From assembly GCF_000220395.1 (NCBI RefSeq), contig NW_004086356.1, positions 36,954 through 100,953 of the forward strand: DNA of 64,000 nt, read 5' to 3'. Source of the stretch: Ichthyophthirius multifiliis. Its lineage: Eukaryota > Ciliophora > Oligohymenophorea > Hymenostomatida. This document shows, one piece after another, positions 1 to 15,861 of the stretch. The position numbers and the translations under genes are program-made. Every line of letters starts with the position of its first letter. Position 1 is the stretch's first letter. Under the pieces are notes generated by a model. The model searched no databases. It had not been told where the DNA came from and was given only the letters and a program-made list of their open reading frames with translations.

Positions 1-1334
1 TTAAATAAAAAACTATAACTTATAAATAAAAACTATTCTAAATATGAAGGAAATTTTTTTAACAAAAATTAATTTTTATTATAAATTAATAAACTTAAAT
101 CTTAATTTTTTATATCCATTAAATAAATAAAATATATCTCAATCAATAGTAATTCAATTTTATTAAAATTGAAAATCAAAAACTTAGAAAATTTAATCTA
201 AAATACAAATCCTAATTTCAAAATAATGACATTAGGTTCTCAAAAATTCATAATTATCTTTAACTTATTAATTAAATCAAAATCCATTACTACACGAAAG
301 CTTTATTTTCATTTTATAATTTTGTATATTTCCTTTTAGAATCTCTTTCAAGACCAATAATATTATAAAAGCAATCAGTAGAATCTAAAAATTCGAATCT
401 AGTGAAAATATATTTATATTTTTTTTAAGAATAAAATAACAAATTATTATAATTAAAGTAAAAACTTTTAATTTTTTGATTTAAATCGCGAGAATATAAA
501 TAATATTTTAATTTCTATATATTCTTAAGATTTTTTATATGTTATTTTTTTAAAATATATATTTTTCAAAATATAGATTTCATTTTAAAATTAGCATTCA
601 TTTTTTAAGATATCGAATATAGCAAATTAAAAAATTAAATATTTTATTTTTTATTTATTTTATTCTTATAAAAAATGTTCTTTTTAGATCAAATAATATG
701 CAGATTATGACTTTTTATAGCTGAAAAAATCATATTATGTCTTATTTACTTTATATTTTTCATTTTTATACTATTTCTTATATATTTTTTATTTATCTTC
801 AAAAATATCTAATTTATGTTAAGTATTCTATTTTCAAAGTAAATATTTATTTTTTCAATAATTTTTTTTTTTTAGATTTCTATTAATTGACTATTAAGCT
901 AACACTAATATAATTTTTCACTTATAGAATTATATTATAAACAATTATTATTATTTTAATAGTCTAAATTGAAATTATTTAGATATTTATTTAACTTTGA
1001 AAAAATATGTTTTTGAATTAATTAAATAATATTCTTTTTTTTTTTTTTGAAACCTTCGATTTTATTCAGTCATAAACATTAGTTACTTCTCAATAATTTA
1101 TTCATATTAAAAAATATTTTTCATTTTTTTTTTTATAGGTAATAATATTTTTATTTTTAACATTTTAAAAATTTAAGCATTAAAAAGTTTATTTTTAAAA
1201 CAATTATATAATATATTTAATATTTTTAATCTATTATCTTCATAATATCTCTATATTTGTTATGAAAATATATTTTAATAAAAAATATTTTTAAATATTT
1301 TATAAATTTTTATACTTAATTCTTAACTTTAATC

Positions 1335-1457
1335 AGTCCAATTATAAAATATTGTGATTTTGGTAAGATTATATTATTTGTAAAATAAGTTGGATAATTT
1401 AGAGATAAAAAATATCTTATTTTACAAATACAATCTTAATATTTGAATAGTTGGACT
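1335..1457. repeat. Imperfect inverted repeat (hairpin or MITE-like)
   Basis: The left arm (1335-1389) and right arm (about 1416-1457) are inverted copies. Both outer ends read AGTCCAA / TTGGACT, and both inner ends carry TATTTGTAAAATAAG or its complement. The left arm holds about a dozen extra bases in two small gaps. The loop is about 25 bp. It could be a small non-autonomous transposon, an internal eliminated sequence or a structured RNA. No open reading frame is inside. Confidence 0.55.
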
Positions 1458-2090
1458 TTAATAATATTAATTTTTAAATATATAAATATTTATTATGAGA
1501 GTTTTTCATATTAAATAAAATATTAATTTTTTAACATTTTTATTTAGAAAATTATTATTAATAAAATATATATTTAGTATTATTAATATTTTTAATAGAT
1601 ACATTTATCTAAAACAAGAAAAAATATTTAAAAATAATATTTTCTATTTATATTAATATAAATAATATTAATATTATTTTTATATAATCTTTAAAATATT
1701 TCAATATTTCTTTATAAAATAAAGTTATTAAAAGTAATAAAAATTAAAAATGATTAGAATATGAACCAAAATATAATCCAATATTGTATTTATAATCTAA
1801 TAATATAATAATAAGATGAAATGTATTGAATGTATAAATAAATAAAAATTATATATTTTAAACAGTTAATTATGTATATATAATATAATATAATATAATA
1901 TAATATATCTAATTTTAAATTAATTATATATAAAAGAAAAAAATATATAATATATAATAATTAATAAAAATTATATATAGTTTTATTTTTACCATAAAAT
2001 TAAATTATTTAATTAATTATAATTAAATATGAAAAAGTATAATTTATAAATAAATATGAAATACAATAAATTGATATTATTTTTTTTTTT

Positions 2091-2144
<54 letters not shown>
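2091..2144. repeat. (CT)n-(TA)n microsatellite
   Basis: A run of T is followed by about seven CT units and then about 20 TA units. It lies directly downstream of the first CDPK gene. Confidence 0.9.
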
Positions 2145-2146
<2 letters not shown>

Positions 2147-2201
2147 CATAATAATAGAATTATCTTAAAAAAATTTGAAAAAAAAATTAAATTAAAAAAA
2201 A

Positions 2202-3721
<1,520 letters not shown>

Positions 3722-4570
3722 TTTTATTTATTGTGATTTTTTTTTTTTTTTTATATTATTTTTTCATATATAAAAATATAAATTTTACAAATTTTTAGTA
3801 TTTTGTTGATATATTTTGTTGATAGTAATTTATTATTTTTTTTTATATGGTAATTTATAAAAATATATTTTTGAATTTAATATATTTTGTCTTTTTTAAA
3901 TTTTTTTATTTTTAATAAAATATAATTGTTGCTAAATTTTAACATATTTTTTTTTTTTTTTATGTTATTATTTATTGAATATAAAAATTTTTTAGTAAAA
4001 AAAATAATTAAATTCATATATTATTTTTTATTATTTTTTTATATATCTATATTTCCAATTAATAAAAAAAAAATAAGGCAATTTTATAATTTTATTTGAA
4101 AATTAAGTAATTTTATAATTTTTAAATTATTCTAAATAAATATAAAATATTTTTTTTACACACTTTTTAAAGTAAAAACAAATGGAAAAAAATTGTTCAT
4201 TATCGTAAAAAAAAAATATAAATAAAATAATTATCATCAATAAAGAATATTTATTTTATTTTTTTAAGGATTTTTTTTATATTTAATTTTAATATATTTA
4301 TTATATAATTTATATATTTTTTTTTTTAATTTTGTAATATTATTATTTTAGAAATAAAAAAGTATTAGAATTATGTCTTTAATATAATTTAATTTGCTAT
4401 TAAATTTTTAATTTTTATTATATAAAATATTTTATAAAAGATATATTTTTTTTTATAATTTTGCTTAACTTATTAAAATATGTAAATATATATTATTGAA
4501 AACATACAGAAAAAATAAAAAATCTTTAATAAAATTATTTTATTAAATAATTAAAAAAAAAAAAAAAAAA
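3722..4570. other. Spacer between the tandem CDPK genes
   Basis: 849 bp of A/T sequence with long T runs. I see no gene. It presumably holds the promoter of copy 1 and the 3' end region of copy 2. The A-run and the first bases around both stop codons are shared between the two copies. Confidence 0.6.
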
Positions 4571-6094
<1,524 letters not shown>

Positions 6095-8428
6095 TTATTA
6101 TAATTAATTTTATTTTTTTATTATTTTTTTTTTTATTAAAAAAAAATTGTTATTTTTAACTTTTTTTAATCAAAATTTTTATAAATCATTAAATTAAATT
6201 TATTATAAATTAAATTATATGAAAATATTTTTAACATTATTATTGTATTTCTACTATTCTATATTTAAATTAAGATATTAATTATAGATATAATAAAATA
6301 TGATGAAATTTATTCAAAAATTTATATATTAAATTCATTGATAATTATTTTTTACAATTAAATATTTCTTAAATTTTATAAAATAATATATAATTATATC
6401 ATCTAAAATAAAAATAATATTTTCTTTTTTTTTTATTGATAAATTTATGAGATAAATATATTTTATTATAAAAAAGTATAAATAATTAAATATTTTTTTT
6501 AAATTAAATTAATAAAAATATTAATTATACTGGTTTAAATTTTTATCATGTATAAAATATATATGTTATATTATATTATTATATTATAATATTTTTCTAT
6601 TTATTAATTATGTTATATTATACATTAATTAAATAATTAATAAAAATATTATAATTATATTATTTTTTGTATTTATACATATATTTTAAATGTTATTTAT
6701 TACAAAGATTAAAATTATTTAATTATTAATTTTTTAAATATTCATTATATTTAAATAATAATTATATTAATATTTACATTTTTCTTATAAAAACTTTATT
6801 TACAAAAAGTATTTCCTTTTTAGATATAAATATATATAATAATTTAAATCTTATTAATTTTACCTTTTCTAATTTTTTAAGTTAACCTTAATATTCTTTT
6901 TAGTTTTATATTTATAATATATATATAAAAGCTTTAATTTATTTATATTTTTTTTTAATTATTAATATATTAAATTATAATTACTTACATTCTTATAAAT
7001 TATATACATATAATTTTTTAATTAATCTGATTATATAAAATAATACTTTTTTCTTTTTAAGAACTCGAAATCGAAATAAATACTTTTTTTATTATTATTT
7101 ATTATAAAGATCTTATATTACAAAAATAACTTTCAAATTTTTATATTAAATATTTTATTTTCTTATAATTTCCATATTTTTATTCTTCTATCGTTATATC
7201 AAATTATTATATAGCTATAAATTTTTGAAATTGTTAATTTTTTTATGGTATAATTTGTAATTTAAAAATGAACATGATTTGTATAATAGTTCCTTAGTAT
7301 TAATTGAATAAATAAATCTTTAAAATTTAAACCAAAAAAAGAATTGTTAATTATTTTATAAAATTAAATAGATAAAAAAGTGATTTTTATAGTAAGATAA
7401 TGTTGTATATAATATTTTTTATTATTTTTAAAAATAAACAAAAAAATTACACCTATATTTTTTATATTAAATATTATTTAGACTAAAGCTTTCTCTTATT
7501 TATGTTTACTAAAATATTAAATTAGATATTTAAATATCTTTTTAATAAAAATAATAAATTCTAAACATAGATTTTTTTTATACAATATTTTATAATATTA
7601 GTTCCAAATAAATATTTTCAATATAAAATTTAATTTTTTTTTATGATTAAATTTTTTTATAAAAAATAAAATTTCAAATCTTTATTTTTTATCATATATA
7701 TTATATATCTTAAAAATAAAAAATAAATAATATCTTTTAAATAAATAATTATTTTTTATTTTATTTAATAAAAAAAAATAAAGATTTAAAATAATGTTTA
7801 TTAATATTATTTAAAAAAACTAAATATATTATTGTCATTTGTTTAAATATATATCATTTGTTTAAATATATATATATATATAAATATATCATAATATTAA
7901 TTAAATTTTATATTCTTTTATATAATAATAATAATTATATAAATATTTTTATTTGTTAAAGGATCATTTAATATTTTTTATATTAAAAACTTATTTCATG
8001 TTTTTTAAATCAAATTTTATTGAATTTTAAGTTTTCTATATTTTTTTATACGAATAATCAAAATTAATTATTGCTTTTCTATCAATAATATAATTCATAA
8101 TTTTAAAATATAATTAATATCAGTTAATTTTTTATTTTTAAAATTAATATAAAAATATTATGGATTTATATTTTTTAATTTAAATTATTTATTGAATATA
8201 TGATTTTTTATAATATGCTTTTGTATTATTAAAAAAGAAAAGAATTAAAAAATTTTATTGTAAAAAGAACTCTAAATAAATAAAAATTATACTATTAAAA
8301 AATTAAACTAATTATATAACAATATAAATTTTTAATATTGGGTTATAATATATTAATTATATTTTACATATATAATTTTGAGCAAGAAAAAAAAGTAGAA
8401 ATTTAATAAAATAGAAAACAAAATAATT
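6095..8428. other. Long A+T-rich intergenic region
   Basis: 2.3 kb between the divergent CDPK copy 2 and the TBC gene. I see no coding stretch, RNA gene or clear repeat apart from short A/T simple sequence and a short direct repeat CATTTGTTTAAATATATAT at about 7840-7880. Promoters for both neighbours must lie here. Confidence 0.55.
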
Positions 8429-10022
8429 ATGGGAAACTCATTATGTTAATGTTGTGAAATTAATTAGTAAACTAGAGATAAAAAAATAAAATAAAAGAAT
8501 CCTAATAAGATAAACGAAATAAAATATAATAACACATTAGAAACCGAAACGTAAGTAAACCAATATTTATATGATACATCAGGATATGAAAAAGAATATT
8601 AAATTGGCCAATATGTGTGCGGAGGAGAAGAAGTAGAAAAATATAATCCAAGTTATAATCACAGAAATAAATTTTGGTCCGAATCAATATAAAAAATAAA
8701 AAAAAAGAAAAAGAAAAAATCCTGTATTCACGAAGATACACAGAATTTATTATTTAATAAAAAATACGATCATCTATTAATTTATGAAGACAAAAGTAAA
8801 TTAGTAAAAAATATTAAAATAGGACCCCCTACAAAATATAGATGGTCAGCTTGGAAAGCGCATATTTTCGAATAATTATAAATCAAAGACCCGACATTAT
8901 TCCAGCGTTTACTAAAATATAAATCAAATCAAATGTGCTAAATAGAAAAAGATGTTACAAGAACTTTTCCTTTATAAATATATTTTTAAAACACAGAAAA
9001 AAACCAAACGAAGGATACAAATCTTTAGCAAAGTATGTTTTTTATTAAAAAAAAAATATTTATAATAAAATATGCATCGTTTCATAAAAAAAAGTATATT
9101 ATAATGTATAAGTATTACTTATCCATAAATTGGCTATTGTTAAGGTATGAACTTTATTTTAGGTTTTATGTTATTAATAAATGGAGGAAATTAATAAGAA
9201 TCTTTTTGGATGTTTAAGGCTTTAGCAGAAAATTAAAATTTTATGCTTTTGGGACTTTACGAGGAGAATTTTCATTTTTTGAAGTTTTTGGAATATTTAG
9301 CTATTTAGTTAACAAATAAACATTTAGGGAATTTAATTAATCATTTTAATGATATTCAAATACCTGAATATTTCTGGATAAATAAATGGTTCTTGACTTT
9401 ATTTTTGTACTCTTTTCCTGTCAGGGTATGCAGTCGAATGTGGGATTATATTGTTTCGAATTCCATTTTTTCTTGTATTTAATTAATGATATCATTTTTA
9501 AAAATTTTCGAAAAGAAATTACTTAAAATGGATGCTGGAGATTTAATGAATTTTTTCGCTAAAATGGGATAGGATGAATATATTTTATGTAAATAAGAAT
9601 CTGAATTTTATTTAGATTGCTCTAAATTGGCAAGACTAGCAGATTAATACTAAATAAATAATAAAACAATATAAAAATATGCTAAATAATATTTAGGAAA
9701 AAATAATGAGAATGAATATGCATTTTTATATAGTTTTTATAATAATTAAATATAATTTTCTTTAGAATATGAAAAAATTCTCTAAAAAAAAATTTTTATA
9801 CCTCAAATTATTATTAGTGAATAGTAAATAGAAGATGAAAAAAATGGTAATAATATTCAAGTTGATAATTAAGATTATCTTAATGATTTTTAAATTATTA
9901 ATATGGAGTCTAGTTCTATTTATAACTAATAAATTTAGAAAAAATAATGTTTGAAAAATTAGTAATAAGACTTTAGTTTATTGGAATAATAAAAAAATGA
10001 ATAAAGATTAAAAGATAATTGA
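8429..10022 (+). CDS. TBC-domain Rab GTPase-activating protein
   Basis: Start at 8429 gives MGNSLCQCCE, with Gly2 plus Cys6/Cys8/Cys9, a strong dual-lipidation signature. The TBC domain fills most of the protein. It has GPPTKYRWSAW, then IEKDVTRTFP with the catalytic arginine finger, then YPQIGYCQGMNFI with the catalytic glutamine finger, then WFLTLFLYSFP and RMWDYI. Known role: stimulates GTP hydrolysis on Rab proteins in membrane traffic. One 62-bp GT-AG intron (9033-9094). The A7 run at 8997-9003 must gain one A to give GYKSLANILQCISITYPQIG across the intron, a perfect family match. With that fix the protein is 510 aa. A Q/N-rich tail follows. A Rab gene in this window (53.4 kb) is a conceivable but unproven client. 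Confidence 0.88.
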
Positions 10023-10329
10023 TTTATATTTTTTTACAAATAAACTTTAATTTTATTTTAAATATGTATATTTTTTTGATAATTTTTATTAATTAAAATA
10101 ATAATTAAATGTTTTTTTTACAAAACCAAAATTTAAATATAATATGTTAATTAATTATTATATTTTTTTATTTTAAAACATATCTATTATATTTTAATAT
10201 TAGAGTTTTATAATTATTTAGATTTATTTAATTTAAAATTGTAAAAATTAAAAAAAATACACAAAATATTTTTAATTAATTTTAATTATTAATAATATAT
10301 AAATTTAATTAAAATTAAAAAATATATAT

Positions 10330-12797
10330 ATGAAAGGTGCACAATAATATTAGCAAATAAAAAAATAAACAAACAACAAAGAAACATAAAATTAAAAAAT
10401 ACAAAATTAGTATGAAAAAAAATATAAAGAAATCGAGTTTATTGGAAAAGGATCATCTAGTTTATGTTATTTAGTAAAAAATATACAAGAGCGTAAATTT
10501 TATATATCGAAAAAAATGCCATAATAAAATTTATCTGATAACTAACGAAAATTATGTGAATAGGAAGTATAAAAATTATCAATTAAAAAAAATAATAAAA
10601 AAATATAATATAAAGTTATTTCTTTTAAAAGAATTAAAACATCCGCATATAGTATCTTTTAAAGAAAGCTTTATGGTAAATGATTAAATAATAATAATAA
10701 TGGAATATTGTGAAGAAGGAGATTTATCGTTTCACATAAAATAATAAGCTAAAGAAAATATTTTTTTTTCCGAAAAGATAATATTGAATTGGTTTGTATA
10801 AATAACACTTGCACTTGATTATATCCATGAAAAAAATATTCTCCATAGAGATTTGAAATCATCGAATGTATTTTTAACAAGAACAGGTTGTGTAAAAATA
10901 GGTGATTTTGGAATTTCAAGAATATTATTTGATCCTTAAGAAAAAGTTAAAACAATGATAGGAACTCCTTAATATTTATCACCTGAAGTATTTTTAAATA
11001 GCCCTTATGCTTATTATTCAGATATATGGTCTTTAGGTTGTTTATTATATGAAATGTGCAGTTTAAAAGTATTTTTTTTCATTTATTTATTTTTAAATTA
11101 AAATAAAAAAGAAACCGTTTGATTCTTCTAATGTAATGACTTTAGCAAACAAAATTATTAATGATCCTGTGCCAAAGATACCAAAAATATTTTCAAATAA
11201 TCTAAATTTTGTAGTATAGTAATAATTAAATAATAAATAAATTATTTTTATTTTATAAAAATAAAAATAAATTTAGAGTTTTATTATAAAAAAATCAATA
11301 AGATCGTCCTAGAACAAAATAGATTTTTTAGCTTCCATTTATAGTATAAGTAATGCAAGATTTTGTATCATAAAAAGGTTTAAAAGAAGAATTTTAGAAT
11401 TTAAAAATAAAAAAAACAAAAGTACATTTATAAAAAGAAAAAAAGAAAGATAAAATATAGCTTCATATGAAAGAATTAAAAGCTGATGGTTTATTTTAAC
11501 CGGGTGAAGAGTAACTTTTAAAAAGTGCAGAAAGAACAAAATTTTCAATGAAATAAAAATTGCAAAGTTAATAAAAGTTTTAAAAAGAAACGAAAACGAA
11601 GTCAATTTAAAATATAGAAGACAATAATAAAAAAACTCCGAATTTAATGATTAATATGAAAGCCAAAAATTAAAATTAAAAGATATCCACTAATAATAAT
11701 TAAGGAAATACTAAATAATAATAAAATAATATAAATAATAAATAATATAAAGATAATAAAAAAAATGTAAACAATTTACCTATCATTGATTAGCCAAAGG
11801 AAGAATAAATATAAGAAGAAAAATAAGAAGAAAATAATAAAGAATAAAAATAAGAAGCAAAAAATAAAGTATAAAAAGAAATAGAAAAAGAAAAGAAAAA
11901 GAAAAAGAAAAAGAAATAGAAAAAGAAAAAGAAAAAGAAATTTAAAATGAATAAAAATAACAAGAAGCTTATAATAATGATAATAATAATTATCTTAATA
12001 AAATTTATGAAAACACATTTTTAATGAATGATTAATCTGATGTTTCTTTAAATGTTTCTTTAACATATGTATTATTTACAGATTTTTTTTTAAAAATTTA
12101 TTCTTCCTTTATATATATTTTCTTTGTTTTATTAATATTAGAATTCAGCTTTTTTTTTAAGTAAAATTGTAAATAATAAAGATAGTAGTAATTTTAAAAG
12201 TTTATAAAAAAATTATTTTTAATAAATAAAAGAAAATGAATAGAAAAATCTAGAAAATGAAACAAATTAATGCACTTAATATGAAAATTCAAATAGATAA
12301 GAATAGAATGAATTAGAAGCAAAATAGTAATTATAAACATACCTTAAAAACAGTTTTGATGTACTTCCTCAAAGAGAGGATTTTAGTATAGAAGAAAATA
12401 CTGAAAATGAATATTAAGAAGATTTCGAAGTTAGTTCTGAAGAAAATAATTAAAATGTATTTTTTTTAAAAAAAATAAAAATCAATTTTAAACTTTTTTT
12501 AAAAAAAATATAATATTAATTAATAAATTTAATACTAAAATAAAAAAAGGAATAAAAAGATCCTTTCATGCTTACAAGTAAAAATTTAAATTAAGAATTA
12601 GAAGAAGTAATTTCAATTTATAAATCTTAGTTAATGGCAAGTGGTGAAATTAATTTAAATAATAAATATAAAATTAATATGGAATTATCTGGTTTTTATT
12701 TTTTTATTATTTATTTTATTTAATAATTTATATTTTTCATAAAGAAATTGAAGAAATAACTGGAGAATTTTCTATAGGAGAAGTAAGTAAAAAATGA
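10330..12797 (+). CDS. NEK-family (NIMA-related) Ser/Thr kinase with long Q/K-rich tail
   Basis: Seven exons: 10330-10566, 10616-11068, 11112-11218, 11277-12068, 12142-12456, 12550-12691, 12745-12797; all junctions are GT-AG and in phase. Kinase motifs in order are [62 protein letters not shown] and [17 protein letters not shown] with GTPxYLSPE is typical of NEK kinases, which in ciliates act at basal bodies and cilia. Residues after about 290 form a Gln/Lys/Glu-rich low-complexity tail with a coiled-coil look. The frame slips at 11891-11894, where one GAAAAA unit has only four A; restoring it reopens the tail and gives 699 aa. The start at 10330 was chosen because it is in frame with the kinase domain and no better ATG lies nearer. 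Confidence 0.87.
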
Positions 12798-13215
12798 TTT
12801 GAAAATAAAAAAAATTAAGTTTAATTAATTTAAAAAATATAATATATAAATTAATGTAATTTATATATATGATTATTATTAAACAAATTTTATTTCTATT
12901 ATTTTTTTTATTATTTTACTATAAAAAATATTTTTTGCGAATTTAAATTTTAGTCTTGACAAATTTTAAATTTTAATTAAAAATAATAAATAAATTTATT
13001 TCATAAAAATTATATATTGATTTTGATTTTTGTAGTAAATAATTTAACATAATTAATATATTATTAAATTTTATATTTATAATTAATTTTTTTATTTTTG
13101 ATTTTCTATAAAAAAAATATTAAAAATTCATATATATATTGTTTTTAGTATTTTATTTTATTAAATATATATATATCAATCGTATAATTAAAAAAAAAAA
13201 AAAAACTAAAAAAAA
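12798..13215. other. Intergenic A/T spacer
   Basis: About 420 bp, A/T only, with runs of T and TA. No gene or structure is recognised. Confidence 0.5.
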
Positions 13216-14670
13216 ATGTATAATAACCCATCAAAAAGTTAACAAAAAATTTAAAATCAAAGTGATTTAGAAACTCCTTAAAGTCGTATGTATATATAAA
13301 TGCAAGAAGTATATATTTTATTTAATTTTTTATACAAATTAATTTAATTTTTATTTAAAAACTATACATAAAAAAAGGATAATAGCTTATAAAGAAATAA
13401 ACTTATGAACAAATTTAAAGAAATGGATGAAATATATAAGAACCTTTCACAGGATGATAAGAAATGTATATATGAAATATATTCTAAACACTAAAAAATG
13501 ATTGAAAAAATCGAAATTATGAATTCGGATTTTAGTAGTTCAATAAAGAAAACTATAATAGAAAACAAATCTTAAATAAATGCTTCAATTATTGATACTC
13601 TGGATTTTTAAAAATTACCTTCTTTGGATTTGAATTTATTAATAAAAGTTTTTTTATAAAAGAATTAATAAAAATTATAATATTAATAGGCTTAATAATT
13701 ATCTACTGAGATATTACAATAAATTGAATAATAAATATTAAACGAAAAAAATAAATAAGATGTAAAATTAAACAATGAAATGGAAATATTTAATGATTTT
13801 AATAATAAAAATGAATAAAATTAAAAACAAAATAACTAAATAAAAAATGACTAAATACTAAATTTCTCGAATTTTTAAGCTTAAATGTTAGGTTTGATTT
13901 AAGAAAATTATAATTTTATATAGAAAATTTAATAAAATAATTATAAAAAATCTTCACTTTTAGAAGAATATGAAGAAGAAGATAATTAAGAGTATTAAAA
14001 AATGACTAAATAATTGACAAAAAAATAAATAAATATAAGATGGTAAAGAACATAATAAAAAAAAGTAATTGAAAAAATTTAGAAAAAAAAACCTATTTTT
14101 TTAATTTAAAAAAATTATAATTTCAAACGCAGTCCAATACAGTGGAATAAAATGTAGGAAAAAATAAAACAGTTAAAATTTTAAATTCAAAATTAATAAT
14201 AATTAATGTAAAAACATAAAAGTTAAAGCTTAAAAATACAACCTTCTATTTTCGAGACTTCTAAAAAAAAATTACTTGAAATTTTAGACAAATCAAATAG
14301 ATTTGCTTTCTTTTAAAAAAATTATAATTTATTTACTAATTAAATCTAGAATGATAGTGTTACAGAAATTAACTCTCTTGATATGCAAGAATAAACAGAA
14401 AGTTATTAAGATAAAGAAAAAACAAATAATAATTAATTCTAAAAATAAAAAAATAATGATATTAAATAAAATAATTAAATGAATTATAATAATATTTTTG
14501 ATAATGAAGAGTAGGAAAAAATTATAGTCGGGCAAAATAATAATAATATTGAAAGTATACAAAACATTGATAACTTTTTGATTTTCGATAATAACTATGA
14601 AATAGCAAATATTTAAAATAATATATAGAGAAGTTATGATAATTTATATAACCTTAATTATTTTATTTGA
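13216..14670 (+). CDS. Q/N-rich hypothetical protein
   Basis: Two exons (13216-13308, 13378-14670) with a 69-bp intron in phase 0; TGA stop; 461 aa. No conserved domain is recognised. The N-terminal third has an acidic/basic helical stretch (FKEMDEIYKNLSQDDKK, then KMIEKIEIM) that could form a coiled coil. The rest is rich in Asn, Gln, Lys and Ser, with an acidic patch LLEEYEEEDNQEYQ. Neither a signal peptide nor a membrane segment is seen. It follows the NEK kinase on the same strand, which has no known functional meaning in ciliates. Confidence 0.7.
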
Positions 14671-15861
14671 ACAAGGATATTGAAAGATAGAAAGAAACCA
14701 TATATATATTTATTAAAATAAATATTATATTTTTTAATTAAAAATTATATTAAGTTAAAAAATATTTATATATATTATTATTATTAATATTTTAATTATA
14801 ATAAATTATTTTTAGTTTTAAACAAAATTAAGCATTTTTAATTTTTTTTAATATTTTTTTTTTCAAGAAATAAAAATAAAATATAATGATGAATATATAA
14901 AATATAATAATTTAAATTATAAAACTTAGAAAAACTAAATAATATGAAATTAATGTAATATCAAAAATAAATAAATTATTATATAAATTATATAATAATT
15001 ATATATATTAATAAAATGTAATTTTATATTTAAATTTTTCTATTTGAAAAAATACTATTATTAAAAATATATTTTTACTTAAAAATTTATAATTTATTTA
15101 ATTTAAGTTAATAAATTGATATCATATTATAAATTATTTATAAAAAATTTATTTTATTAAAAATATTATTTTTAAAATAATATTTCTATAATATTCTTTT
15201 TTACATAAACATATATTAAAATATTTATTACAAGCTATTTTTAAAAATAATATTTTTTTTTCACATACTTCAATTTTTTTTGTTTTATTTTTATATATAA
15301 AAATTGTATTATATATTATTAATATTTACCTATTTGGTTCGCCAATCTTGATTCATTTATCAATTATAATTTACATGAAAATATTAATAAACAAAATTTG
15401 ATTTCACATATAATTTATTCAAATATAAATTTAAATATTAAATATATAAATAAATATATATAAGAAATCATAAGTTAATTATATTATAATTTTAATTTTT
15501 ATGTAAAAATAATATGATTAAAATAATATATATTATTTAAATAGAAAAAAACCATATAAAACATTAAAACAAAATTTTTTATTAAGATTTCATATTATAA
15601 ATTTAATATAGATAGAAAAATATATAAATTATATAAATAAAAATAAAATATTTAAAAAAATATATTATTTAATATCGTAAATATATAATTATATATATAT
15701 TTTATATATATAATATTTAATTAGTTATATTTATATTTATTTTTATTTTATAAATATTATTTTATAAATATATTTTTCTTTTCTATGACTTATAATTTTT
15801 TATTTATTATTATATTTAATTAAACATAAATATTTTTAATTTTTATTTTAAAAAAATAATA
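14671..15861. other. Convergent intergenic region
   Basis: 1.2 kb between two convergent genes. It is extremely A/T rich with short TA runs. No gene, RNA or clear repeat is seen. A G+C-containing patch around 15335-15365 (GGTTCGCCAATCTTG) stands out but shows no tRNA fold. Confidence 0.5.

Larger units (their letters stand above)
1..2201. other. Gene-poor A+T-rich region
   Basis: No gene can be supported here. The stretch is almost pure A/T and contains the inverted repeat at 1335-1457 and the CT/TA microsatellite at 2091-2144. On the minus strand, about 240-420 gives a short stretch that reads like an exon with TAA/TAG as Gln (it includes FEFLDSTDCFYNIIGLERD), but I could not link it to a start, a stop or another exon, so it may be the edge of a gene or chance. 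Confidence 0.5.

Noticed and set aside
9033-9094. TA-bounded internal eliminated sequence in the TBC gene
   Set aside because: The 62-bp segment is flanked by AAAGTAT repeats and a 61-bp excision would also restore one frame. A GT-AG intron combined with one extra A at 8997-9003 gives a much better TBC match (GYKSLANILQC), and the same one-base defect occurs in other genes.
15335-15365. tRNA-like GGTTCGCCAATCTTG patch
   Set aside because: No acceptor stem, anticodon arm or correct spacing could be drawn around it.
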